From Thermoproteus sp. (GTDB lineage Archaea; Thermoproteota; Thermoprotei; Thermoproteales; Thermoproteaceae), in the NCBI GenBank assembly GCA_038893495.1, contig JAWARJ010000001.1, positions 1-64,000 of the forward strand: a stretch of DNA of 64,000 nucleotides, read 5' to 3'. Every line of letters begins with the position of its first letter. Position 1 is the first letter of the stretch. Position numbers and translations under genes: made by a program. The notes below the pieces were generated by a model. It was not told where the DNA came from, ran no database searches, and saw only the letters and a program-made list of their open reading frames with translations. Below are positions 19,788 to 27,464 of this stretch, piece after piece.

Positions 19788-21167
19788 TCACCCCAGGAAC
19801 TTGCGGTATTTGCCCAACGCAATTATGTTCGGCTCGCTCCTAGGCATCCTCAAGAGCGCCAAGTAGGCGGGGCTCGGCCTTACGTCGAGCCCCAAATAGT
19901 CGGCGAGCTCCAACACGGACTTAGTTATGTTCTCGTCTAGGTACCTCTCCGCGACGGTCTTGTCGAAGAACTCCAAGTCGTATTCCAACTCCCTCTCGTA
20001 TGTGGGCAACGTCTTGAAGACTACGTCCAACTTGTCGGACTTAGCCAGCTCTAAGAGGTAGGGGGCGTCCAATAGGGTGGGGGGCAGGCCCATGGCGTAC
20101 CAAGCTGAGGTGTACACTATAGCTCTAGGCATGTTGACGACGCCCCCCTCGCCCAACAGAGTCCTCCCGTACTCCTTCCAGCTGACCCTATCTCTAGTGC
20201 TGGGGACCAGCCTCGCGACTTCGAGTAGCCTATCTACATACCTAGTGACGAGAGAACGGTATCTCGACGAGGCCTCTTGTATTATGTGGAGGACCTCCTC
20301 GGGCACTTTGGGCTTGGAGGCGCAACAAGCGTTTAGTATAGACTCCTTGACCCTCTGGTATTCTTCAAGAGATACGTCGTACCTCACAGCCGATTGTATC
20401 GTAGCCGTGTGGTAGCCGGCGTATTGGACCACCTCTAGATGCGCCAGCCTCAAATTGTTCAGAGCGCCTCTGAACGGCGGAGACCCCATGCCCAATATGG
20501 GCCTTATCTTCACCCCCAACTCCGCCTCTATGTCCCCCATCTTCGAGAGGGCGTAGGTTATGGCTAGGGCCGAGGCCAAATGGCCGTGGCGGACGGCCGA
20601 ATCAGACTTGCCCAAAAACACCCTCACGTCTCTCACCTCCTCGCCCTTGAAGACCTCGCTCAAGATGCCTTTCAGTTTGAGCTGGGCGAAGGCGTCCTCC
20701 AGCAACGGTATGACCTCCACATCGCCGACGTCCACCCCCGTCTCGGACTTGTAGACCTCACTTTTACGTTTTAACATGCGCCTCACCAACATGACGGTGT
20801 CGACGTCTTCGACCATGGGGAGCACCACCCACCTCACGGCCTGCCTGTCGGCGTACTTGACCGAGAAGTAGTTGGCCACTATGGCGGCCTCAAGCGAAAG
20901 CACGGCCCTATCGAACTCCTCCAGTTTGGGGTTGGGGAGCCTCACGGTTATATATACCTTCTCGCCCAGTGGGATCCCGCTCTTAGTCGCCTTCATCACG
21001 ATCTCTTTGGGTTGCCCATAGGGCGTCATTTTCCCCTCGTAGTCCACCATGACTTCGTCGCATCCATAGGCCGTGTAGTCCACCAGCGCCTCGTCTACCT
21101 CCTCAGCGGCAGTGATCTTGACTGTGGTGTCGGGATGTTGCGTGCACATCAGGCGCGGGATGTGCAT
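19788..21167 (-). CDS. ppcA: Phosphoenolpyruvate carboxylase, archaeal type
   Basis: This enzyme adds bicarbonate to PEP to give oxaloacetate, one of the two carboxylations of the dicarboxylate/4-hydroxybutyrate cycle and an anaplerotic step elsewhere. The protein has 459 residues, about half the size of bacterial PEPC and typical of the archaeal form. It opens with IPRLMCTQHPDTT and has VDYEGKMTP near 42, FLGKSDSAVRHGHL near 186 and GMGSPPFRG near 229. The gene is leaderless from ATG 21167 with TATA at 21184-21195. Two CBS genes follow in the same operon. It is divergent from the alcohol dehydrogenase gene. Confidence 0.95.
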   Translation of the reverse strand: MHIPRLMCTQHPDTTVKITAAEEVDEALVDYTAYGCDEVMVDYEGKMTPYGQPKEIVMKATKSGIPLGEKVYITVRLPNPKLEEFDRAVLSLEAAIVANYFSVKYADRQAVRWVVLPMVEDVDTVMLVRRMLKRKSEVYKSETGVDVGDVEVIPLLEDAFAQLKLKGILSEVFKGEEVRDVRVFLGKSDSAVRHGHLASALAITYALSKMGDIEAELGVKIRPILGMGSPPFRGALNNLRLAHLEVVQYAGYHTATIQSAVRYDVSLEEYQRVKESILNACCASKPKVPEEVLHIIQEASSRYRSLVTRYVDRLLEVARLVPSTRDRVSWKEYGRTLLGEGGVVNMPRAIVYTSAWYAMGLPPTLLDAPYLLELAKSDKLDVVFKTLPTYERELEYDLEFFDKTVAERYLDENITKSVLELADYLGLDVRPSPAYLALLRMPRSEPNIIALGKYRKFLG

Positions 21168-21183
21168 AAGTCTAAAATTTTAA

Positions 21184-21195
21184 GGTATTTAAAAC
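21184..21195 (-). promoter_or_regulatory. TATA box of ppcA
   Basis: Minus-strand gttttaaatacc, centred about 23 bases before ATG 21167. Confidence 0.6.
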
Positions 21196-21266
21196 TTATT
21201 TGTTTGTCATATAAAGACAATGTTAGTAGTTTATAATTATATATTTAAATTAATTAAACCTTTAAA

Positions 21267-21276
21267 ATTTATAAAT
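21267..21276 (+). promoter_or_regulatory. TATA box deciding the alcohol dehydrogenase start
   Basis: atttataaat is centred 25 bases before ATG 21296. It overlaps ATG 21275, so the shorter protein is preferred. Confidence 0.6.
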
Positions 21277-21295
21277 GGAGATATTTGCCGAGCGC

Positions 21296-22384
21296 ATGAA
21301 GGCCGCCGTACTGCATGCATACAACACGCCCCTTGAGGTAAGGGAAGTGGATATAAGCGGCCCGCACGAAGGCGAGGTCCTCTTGAGGGTGCTCTCAGCT
21401 GGCGTATGTCACAGCGACCTCTACGTGTTGGAGGGAGCCACACCGGTCCCGCCCCCCTTGGTCCCAGGTCACGAGGCGGTTGCGATAGTGGAGGAGGTCG
21501 GTCCGTCCGTTGAGGGCCTCTCGCCCGGCGATGTGGTGGTCACCTCGTTCATATGGCCTTGCGGCCGATGTAGGAACTGCGCCAGGGGGCAAGAGAACCT
21601 GTGCGAGAGGTTCGCCGAGGTCCGACTTAAGGGGGTGCTCCTCGACGGGAATACCCACCTCAGCATCAACGGGTCGCCCCTCAGGGTCTTTCTCGGAGGG
21701 CTTTGGGCGGAGGAGGCCGTCGTGCCGGCGTCCGCATTGGCGAAATTGCCCAAATCGCTACATGGAAGGCCTGAGCTTGCCATGTTGGGTTGTGCCTTCC
21801 TGACGGCATATGGCGCTGTCGTCAATTCCGCCTCCGTCGCGCCGGGCGACACAGTGGCCGTGATAGGCACTGGAGGGGTGGGGCTGGCCGCCGTACAGGT
21901 CGCGAGGGCCATGGGCGCTAGGGTCATAGCTATAGGCAGGAACCCGGAGAAGTTAAAGCTGGCCAGAGAGCTGGGCGCAGAGGTGGTCAACACAAGGGAG
22001 GTAGACGCTGTGAAGGCCGTGAGGGATCTGACCGAGGGGAGGGGCGCCGATGTGGTCATAGAGGCGGTTGGGAGCGAGGAGACGGTGGAGCTCGCCGTGG
22101 AGTCGTCGGCGCAGGGAGGGCGGGTGGTCTTGGTCGGATTGATGGCCGTGGGCAAGAAGGCGCCGTTACATGTGGCCAGAGTGGTGCGAGGAGGCATATC
22201 AATCGTCGGGAGTTACGGCGCCAGGCCGCGGGTGGACCTGCCCAAAGTCGTATCCCTAGTGGAGAAAGGACTCTTAATGCCTGAGCTTTTGGCGAGAGAC
22301 TTCTATAAGCTCGAGGAGATAAATCAAGCAGTCGAGGCGTTGAGGAGTGGGCGGTCCATAAGGCCGATAGTGCTCATAAGGTGA
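21296..22384 (+). CDS. Zinc-dependent alcohol dehydrogenase, candidate succinic semialdehyde reductase
   Basis: A medium-chain dehydrogenase of 362 residues. The catalytic zinc ligands are C38 (GVCHSD) and H59-E60 (PGHEAV); the structural zinc cysteines are C89, C92, C95 and C103. The nucleotide fold has VIGTGGVGLAAVQ. ATG 21296 gives the typical MKAAVLH opening and fits the TATA box. Its neighbours are PEP carboxylase and, a few kb on, the succinyl-CoA-reductase-type and 4-hydroxybutyrate-ligase-type genes, so reduction of succinic semialdehyde to 4-hydroxybutyrate is the likely role. This is inferred from context; the family alone would allow any alcohol. Confidence 0.85.
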   Translation: MKAAVLHAYNTPLEVREVDISGPHEGEVLLRVLSAGVCHSDLYVLEGATPVPPPLVPGHEAVAIVEEVGPSVEGLSPGDVVVTSFIWPCGRCRNCARGQENLCERFAEVRLKGVLLDGNTHLSINGSPLRVFLGGLWAEEAVVPASALAKLPKSLHGRPELAMLGCAFLTAYGAVVNSASVAPGDTVAVIGTGGVGLAAVQVARAMGARVIAIGRNPEKLKLARELGAEVVNTREVDAVKAVRDLTEGRGADVVIEAVGSEETVELAVESSAQGGRVVLVGLMAVGKKAPLHVARVVRGGISIVGSYGARPRVDLPKVVSLVEKGLLMPELLARDFYKLEEINQAVEALRSGRSIRPIVLIR

Positions 22385-22386
22385 GT

Positions 22387-23697
22387 TCAGTCCAGCATCC
22401 TGGCGGCCGATATGAGGGGATGCCACACCGGACCTGTATGAGGCATATACGAGTACTCTGCTAGGATCACCGAAGGTATCGGCTTTCCGATTAGTTGCGC
22501 CGCCATATCGACCACGGCGGCGACATAGGGCGTGCGCCCCACGACTTCAACCCCCACGAGGATGTCGCCAGAAGCCACCGCCTTCACGTGTAGCTCTCTG
22601 GATTCCTGCATGAAGGGTGCCCTATCCCGCGCGACCGCCACGGCGGACCTCACGTTGAGCCCTGCCCTCCTGGCCTCCTCCTCGCTTAAGCCGGCCTTGC
22701 CTATATACATATCGAAGAATTTAGTGACGGAGACGCCGACAACCGGCGGGAACTCCAACCTCTTCTCCCCATAACCTGCGTTGAAGCCCGCCACGTACCC
22801 CATCTTGTTGGCGTAGGGAGCCAGCGGGATCCAGACCGGCCGTCTAGTCACTGCGTGTGTGGTCTCCGCGACATCGCCAGCGGCATATACGTTGGGCATG
22901 GACGTCTCGAGGTATCGGTCGGTCCACACGGCGCCTGTCTCGCCTAACTTCGCCCCGAGCGCCACCGCCAGCTCGACGTTGGGCTTAACGCCAACTGCGA
23001 GAACAACCGCATCGGCCTCGACGCGCCCGCCAGAGGTCTCTACGTACTCGACGCGCCCGTTGCCCCCGATTCTCAACAACGTCTCGCCTAATCTGAGCTC
23101 CCCGCCCGCTACCGAGAAGTACTCATTCACGAGCCGGGCCATGTCGGCATCTAGCGTCCTGCCTAGAAGCCACCTGCCTGACTCCACCACGACGACCTTC
23201 TTGCCGGCTGAGAGCAAAGCCTCTGCAGTCTCAAGACCCACATATCCCCCGCCGACTACAACGACCCTCTCGGCGCCTAGGAGACCCTCCCTGATCGCCT
23301 CCAGCCCCGCTGGGTGGTGTATCACATATACCCCCTTCAGATCTATCCCCTCCACATTTAGAGGCCGCGGGCTGGCTCCCGTAGCTATTATTAGAAAGTC
23401 CCACTCCAACACGCCATTGTGGGCGCCCCTCAGCCTTATCCTATTGCCCTCAGAGGCCTCAGCCGTCGTATTGGCATATACCCTAACTCCCTTCTCTGCC
23501 GCGAATTGGTCCGGCGTATATAAGTACGGCCTTATGCGCCCCATCAAGGCGTAGGGAACGGCGCAGGGGGCGTGGGTTATGTAGGGACTCGCCTCGACTA
23601 AAATCACCTCCGCTGACGGATCTACGCGTTTGGCCTTAGAGGCTGCGGTGGCGCCCGCCGCGCCGCCGCCTACGACCACTATACGCCGTCTCGCCAT
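22387..23697 (-). CDS. FAD/NAD(P) oxidoreductase of the CoA-disulfide reductase / NADH oxidase type
   Basis: This 436-residue flavoprotein has an N-terminal FAD-binding VVVGGGAAGATAA, a second nucleotide-binding VVVVGGGYVGLETAEAL near 147, and the ATG-type NVYAAGDVAE FAD motif near 275. A cysteine in HAPCAVPYA (C45) sits where CoA-disulfide reductases and related NADH oxidases carry their single redox cysteine. A dimerisation domain follows. The gene starts 44 bases after the shortened iron-sulfur subunit gene on the same strand, after sdhA-sdhB. It might reduce CoA-disulfide, sulfur or O2, or pass NAD(P)H electrons to the neighbouring [2Fe-2S] protein; the last is speculative. Confidence 0.85.
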   Translation of the reverse strand: MARRRIVVVGGGAAGATAASKAKRVDPSAEVILVEASPYITHAPCAVPYALMGRIRPYLYTPDQFAAEKGVRVYANTTAEASEGNRIRLRGAHNGVLEWDFLIIATGASPRPLNVEGIDLKGVYVIHHPAGLEAIREGLLGAERVVVVGGGYVGLETAEALLSAGKKVVVVESGRWLLGRTLDADMARLVNEYFSVAGGELRLGETLLRIGGNGRVEYVETSGGRVEADAVVLAVGVKPNVELAVALGAKLGETGAVWTDRYLETSMPNVYAAGDVAETTHAVTRRPVWIPLAPYANKMGYVAGFNAGYGEKRLEFPPVVGVSVTKFFDMYIGKAGLSEEEARRAGLNVRSAVAVARDRAPFMQESRELHVKAVASGDILVGVEVVGRTPYVAAVVDMAAQLIGKPIPSVILAEYSYMPHTGPVWHPLISAARMLD

Positions 23698-23740
23698 ATA
23701 ATATAAACTTTATATACTATATATGCCTTTCTTTAAGTAA

Positions 23741-24052
23741 CTATTTATTTAAATCAACTACAAGATCTTTAATTATATTTTTATCGCTAATAGGTTCTAT
23801 ATATATATCCATGGTGTTTAGATCCATAAGCTTAGTGGTGCACGCCAGCTTTGGCGTCCCATTTATCTTGACAGCGCATGCGCCGCATACGCCCATCCTA
23901 CATGCATATCTAAACGCTATTGTGCCGTCTAGATCTTCACGTATAGTCAACAACAGGTCCAACACGGTGGTTTTGGGGTTGGCGTCTATGTGGTACGTCT
24001 GGTCGTACTGGACGCCGTCTTTAGACCGCCTTATAGTTACTCTATACTTCAT
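23741..24052 (-). CDS. sdhB: Shortened iron-sulfur subunit of succinate dehydrogenase / fumarate reductase ([2Fe-2S] domain only)
   Basis: The 103 residues form a plant-ferredoxin-like domain with C-R-M-G-V-C-G-A-C and a fourth cysteine eleven residues on (KLAC), which binds [2Fe-2S]. It ends DLVVDLNK, where SdhB/FrdB of usual size (about 230-300 residues) continues into the domain with the [4Fe-4S] and third cluster. No continuation exists in any frame before the next gene. ATG 24052 overlaps the TGA of the flavoprotein gene (TGATG), so the pair is coupled. Membrane-anchor genes are absent nearby, which points to a soluble or unusual enzyme. Confidence 0.85.
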   Translation of the reverse strand: MKYRVTIRRSKDGVQYDQTYHIDANPKTTVLDLLLTIREDLDGTIAFRYACRMGVCGACAVKINGTPKLACTTKLMDLNTMDIYIEPISDKNIIKDLVVDLNK

Positions 24053-25791
24053 CAGTACGCCCTCACTTCTGGGGGCCATCTCTCTATCTTCACGTCGGTA
24101 TACGCCACGCCGTAGCTCTCGCCTATCCTATAGACCAACGTGTGCTTCAACCAATTCCTGTCGTCTCTCTGTTGGTAGTCCAGCCTATAGTGCGCCCCGC
24201 GGGACTCCCGCCTGAAATATGCGCCGAGCAGTATGGCGTGGGCCGCCGCTATCATGCCGTCGAGCTCTATCACCTCCCTCAACTCCATATTGTATACTCT
24301 GCTTGTGTCGTTAATGTTTACGTCCTTCAAGTTCGCGGCCAGCCTGGCCACCGTGGTCAGGGCCTCGGCAATAGAGGATTCGCTCCTAAAAATGCCAGCG
24401 CCGTCGTGGAGGGCAGACTGTAGAGTCGACCTTATAGAGGCGGAAGAGATTCCGCCGGTCTCCTTCCTGCCCAGCCTGTAGAAAATTCTCCTCTCCTCTT
24501 CGTCCGCCACGGTCTTTACATATTCATCTAGGGCATTGGTCTTATTCTCTATGGCGTACTTCGCCGCTTGTTCTCCCGTCAGCCTGCCCCATACGGCGCA
24601 TTCGCTTAGTGAGTTAGAGCCGAGCCTATTGGCGCCGTGGACACTAACAGAAGCAGCCTCGCCAGCAGCCCAAAGCCCCCTCACCCAACTACCATCAGCC
24701 AACAAAACCCTACCATAGGTATCAGTATGGATACCGCCCATGAAGTAATGGACGGCGGGGGCTACTGGTATCAACTCGCTGAATGGGTCGACTCCTGCAT
24801 ACGTCTTGGCGAGCTCTATTAGTAGCGGGAGCCTCTCTTTCACTCTGGCGGGGTCTATATGCCTCACGTCCAGCCCTACGTAGCACATATCTCGCCACAT
24901 GAAGCCCCTGCCGGCTTTACACTCCATGGCGATAGCTCTAGCCACGACGTCTCTAGGCGCCAGCTCCATCTTCTGGGGGGCGTAGCGCTTCATAAAGCGC
25001 TCGCCGAGTCTGTTCACCAGATATGCCCCTTCGGCGCGGGCCGCCTCGCTGACGAGTATGCCGCTTGGGACCAACGCCGTGGGGTGCCACTGGACGAACT
25101 CCATATCCTTAAGCGCTATGCCCTCCCGTAGGGCGAAGCCCCAAATCTCTCCGGTATTGAGGTGGCCCATAGTCGTCAACTTGAACATCCTACCGCCGCC
25201 TCCCGCCGCTAAGATCCCCGAGGGCGCCCGGAAGAACCTCACCTCGCCTCTCCTCATGTCGAGCGCCACAACTCCATAGAATTTCTTATTTTTGATTACC
25301 AATTTTGTTACAATATGTTCTTCATAAAATTTAATATTATCGAATTGTTTTGAATATTTATATAGAGCGTTGAGCATATAAAAGCCCGTCTTGTCTTTAA
25401 CGAATACCGTTCTGGGCTTGCTCATCCCGCCGAAGAGCCTTAAGGCCAACGTGCCGTCTTGGTCTCTAGCCCACGGCACGCCTATCTTATCGAAGAACAA
25501 GATCTCGGAGGGCGCTTCTTGCGCCAACAACATGGCGGCGTCTTGGTCTACAAGGAAGTCGCCGCCCTTTACGGTGTCGTACGCGTGGAGGTGTATAGAA
25601 TCGCCTGTCTTTTCAGGATGTATGACCCCCGCCATGCCGCCCTCGGCGGAGATGCTGTGAGAACGAGGGCCTGAGACCTTGGTGACGATACATACGGTAA
25701 GCTTTTCGCTCGTCGCCGCCGCGGCTACGGCGGCCCTTAAGCCCGCCAGTCCGGACCCGACTACAACAACATCGCATTGTACTACCTCCAC
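24052..25791 (-). CDS. sdhA: Succinate dehydrogenase / fumarate reductase flavoprotein subunit
   Basis: This 579-residue subunit interconverts succinate and fumarate. It has the dinucleotide-binding VVVGSGLAGLRAA at residues 9-21, the RSHSISAEGGMAG segment with the histidine that usually binds FAD covalently, the substrate-site SEAARAEGAYLVN near 242 and HGANRLGSNSL near 380. In the dicarboxylate/4-hydroxybutyrate cycle it would reduce fumarate. It starts at GTG 25791, with TATA at 25813-25824. The next gene is only a [2Fe-2S] domain, so the electron path differs from a standard complex II. Confidence 0.93.
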   Translation of the reverse strand: MEVVQCDVVVVGSGLAGLRAAVAAAATSEKLTVCIVTKVSGPRSHSISAEGGMAGVIHPEKTGDSIHLHAYDTVKGGDFLVDQDAAMLLAQEAPSEILFFDKIGVPWARDQDGTLALRLFGGMSKPRTVFVKDKTGFYMLNALYKYSKQFDNIKFYEEHIVTKLVIKNKKFYGVVALDMRRGEVRFFRAPSGILAAGGGGRMFKLTTMGHLNTGEIWGFALREGIALKDMEFVQWHPTALVPSGILVSEAARAEGAYLVNRLGERFMKRYAPQKMELAPRDVVARAIAMECKAGRGFMWRDMCYVGLDVRHIDPARVKERLPLLIELAKTYAGVDPFSELIPVAPAVHYFMGGIHTDTYGRVLLADGSWVRGLWAAGEAASVSVHGANRLGSNSLSECAVWGRLTGEQAAKYAIENKTNALDEYVKTVADEEERRIFYRLGRKETGGISSASIRSTLQSALHDGAGIFRSESSIAEALTTVARLAANLKDVNINDTSRVYNMELREVIELDGMIAAAHAILLGAYFRRESRGAHYRLDYQQRDDRNWLKHTLVYRIGESYGVAYTDVKIERWPPEVRAY

Positions 25792-25812
25792 GACTTTTGC
25801 AAAAATTTAATC

Positions 25813-25824
25813 CATTTTAAAGTT
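25813..25824 (-). promoter_or_regulatory. TATA box of sdhA
   Basis: Minus-strand aaactttaaaat, centred about 27 bases before GTG 25791, in an AT-rich divergent spacer of 256 bases. Confidence 0.5.
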
Positions 25825-26018
25825 TATCTAATTATGGTAAATAAAGTAATTTTATAATTATGAATAATCATTAAATATTGGCTTGCAAAACTCACAGCGG
25901 GTACTCAAGTCGCCGCGCTGTTTATAACGGCCTCAACAAATTTCATATTTAAATTTTTCATTGAATGATAATATTATATAATTATAAATCTTCTCCATGG
26001 ATTAACATATTGAAAAAC

Positions 26019-26028
26019 TTTTAAATTA
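26019..26028 (+). promoter_or_regulatory. TATA box of the CO2-fixation dehydrogenase-ligase operon
   Basis: cttttaaatt, centred 24 bases before ATG 26048. Confidence 0.6.
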
Positions 26029-26047
26029 GTTGTATTGGTGATGCTCT

Positions 26048-27463
26048 ATGTCGAAAGAGCTGACTGTATATAATCCTGCAACTGGCGAGGTGTTGGCTGT
26101 CCTTCCCTCTGCTACTAGAGAGGACGTCAGGCGTATTATAGACGAAGCGGATAGAGCGTTTACGGGCTGGGCGGCCCTTCCCCTAAGGGAGAGGGCGAAG
26201 CTCCTCTATAAAGCCGCCGAGTATATGGAGCTCTCCTTCGACGAGCTCTTAAAGACTCTAGTGGCGGAGTCCGGCAAGCCCATTAGAGACGCCAGAGCCG
26301 AATTGTGGAGGGCCGTTGAGATAGTCAGAGCCAGCGCCGAAGAGGCAAGATACGTGCTCGAGGGGAGCGCGCCTAGAGTCGACGCCTACGGCTATCCTCC
26401 TGGCAACGAGTCGCGGTTGGTCGTGGAGAGGAGGGAGCCCGTGGGGATAGTCGCCGGAGCCCTCAGCTACAACAATCCGGCATCTACTTTTGCCCACAAG
26501 GTGGCTCCCGTAGTAGTGGCCGGCAATACGGTCATAGTCAAGCCGTCGAGCTACACGCCCCTGACTGCGCTTAAGCTCTACGAGATATTCAGGAAGGCTG
26601 GAGTCCCCGAGGGCGTAGTCAACGTGGTGGTGGGAAGCGGCGAGGAGATATTTAACGAGCTGTTGGACAGCCCCAAGGTCTCGGGCATATCCTTCACTGG
26701 CAGCACGGCGGTCGGCCTCCAGGTGGCGTCTAAGGCCGCCGGCAGGGGCAAGAAGTATATGATCGCGCCCAGCGGCTCGGACCCCGCCATAGTCTTCAAG
26801 GACGCCGACCTCGAGAGGGCGTCCTCTGTGGTGGTTAGGGCCAGATTTGAGAATGCCGGACAGAACTGCAACGCCACCAAGAGGGTTTACGTGGAGCGGG
26901 AGGTCTACGAAAGGTTCTTGGGCCTCCTCCTCGAGAGGACTGCAAGGCTTAAAGTCGGCGACCCGACAGAGGAGGATACCGACATGGGCCCCTTGATATC
27001 CGACAAGATGGTCAAATTGATGGAGGGCTTTGTCTCGGACGCGGCGTCCAAGGGGGCCGAGGTCCTGTTTGGAGGCAAGAGGAGGGAGGGGAGGGGCTTC
27101 TACTTCGAGCCCACCCTACTCAAGGTCGTAGACGGGAGGGCCGAGATGAAGGTGTTGAGGGAGGAAGTCTTCGGGCCTGTCCTGCCTGTAGTGCCATTTA
27201 GCGGCGAGGAGGAGGCCGTAGAGCTCGCCAATTCGACCCAGTATGGGCTACAGGCGGCCGTCTTCACTAGCGACTACAAGAAGGCATATAGGGTCGCCTC
27301 GGCGATAAGGGCCGGCTCCGTCATGATAAACGACTCCACTAGGGTGAGGTTCGACGCGCTTCCTTACGGCGGCGTGAAGAACTCGGGCTTCGGCTGGAGG
27401 GAAGGCGTGAGGTCCACTATGTACTACTTCACCGAGCCAAAATTCTACGTCTTTGGGCTTTAA
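26048..27463 (+). CDS. CoA-acylating-type aldehyde dehydrogenase, probable succinyl-CoA reductase
   Basis: An aldehyde dehydrogenase of 471 residues. The catalytic cysteine is C274 in AGQNCNA. The position of the general-base glutamate (E-L-G-G in hydrolytic enzymes) is replaced: here the segment reads M-I-A-P-S-G-S-D-P with A240. Loss of that glutamate is typical of enzymes that transfer the acyl group to CoA rather than water. Together with the ligase one base downstream, this fits succinyl-CoA reductase of the dicarboxylate/4-hydroxybutyrate cycle, as shown for the Thermoproteus neutrophilus pair. Leaderless start at ATG 26048. Confidence 0.87.
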   Translation: MSKELTVYNPATGEVLAVLPSATREDVRRIIDEADRAFTGWAALPLRERAKLLYKAAEYMELSFDELLKTLVAESGKPIRDARAELWRAVEIVRASAEEARYVLEGSAPRVDAYGYPPGNESRLVVERREPVGIVAGALSYNNPASTFAHKVAPVVVAGNTVIVKPSSYTPLTALKLYEIFRKAGVPEGVVNVVVGSGEEIFNELLDSPKVSGISFTGSTAVGLQVASKAAGRGKKYMIAPSGSDPAIVFKDADLERASSVVVRARFENAGQNCNATKRVYVEREVYERFLGLLLERTARLKVGDPTEEDTDMGPLISDKMVKLMEGFVSDAASKGAEVLFGGKRREGRGFYFEPTLLKVVDGRAEMKVLREEVFGPVLPVVPFSGEEEAVELANSTQYGLQAAVFTSDYKKAYRVASAIRAGSVMINDSTRVRFDALPYGGVKNSGFGWREGVRSTMYYFTEPKFYVFGL

Positions 27464-27464
27464 T

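Noticed and set aside
21469-22197. A 242-codon frame antisense to the alcohol dehydrogenase
   Set aside because: Ser/Thr/Ala-rich shadow of a well-supported gene.
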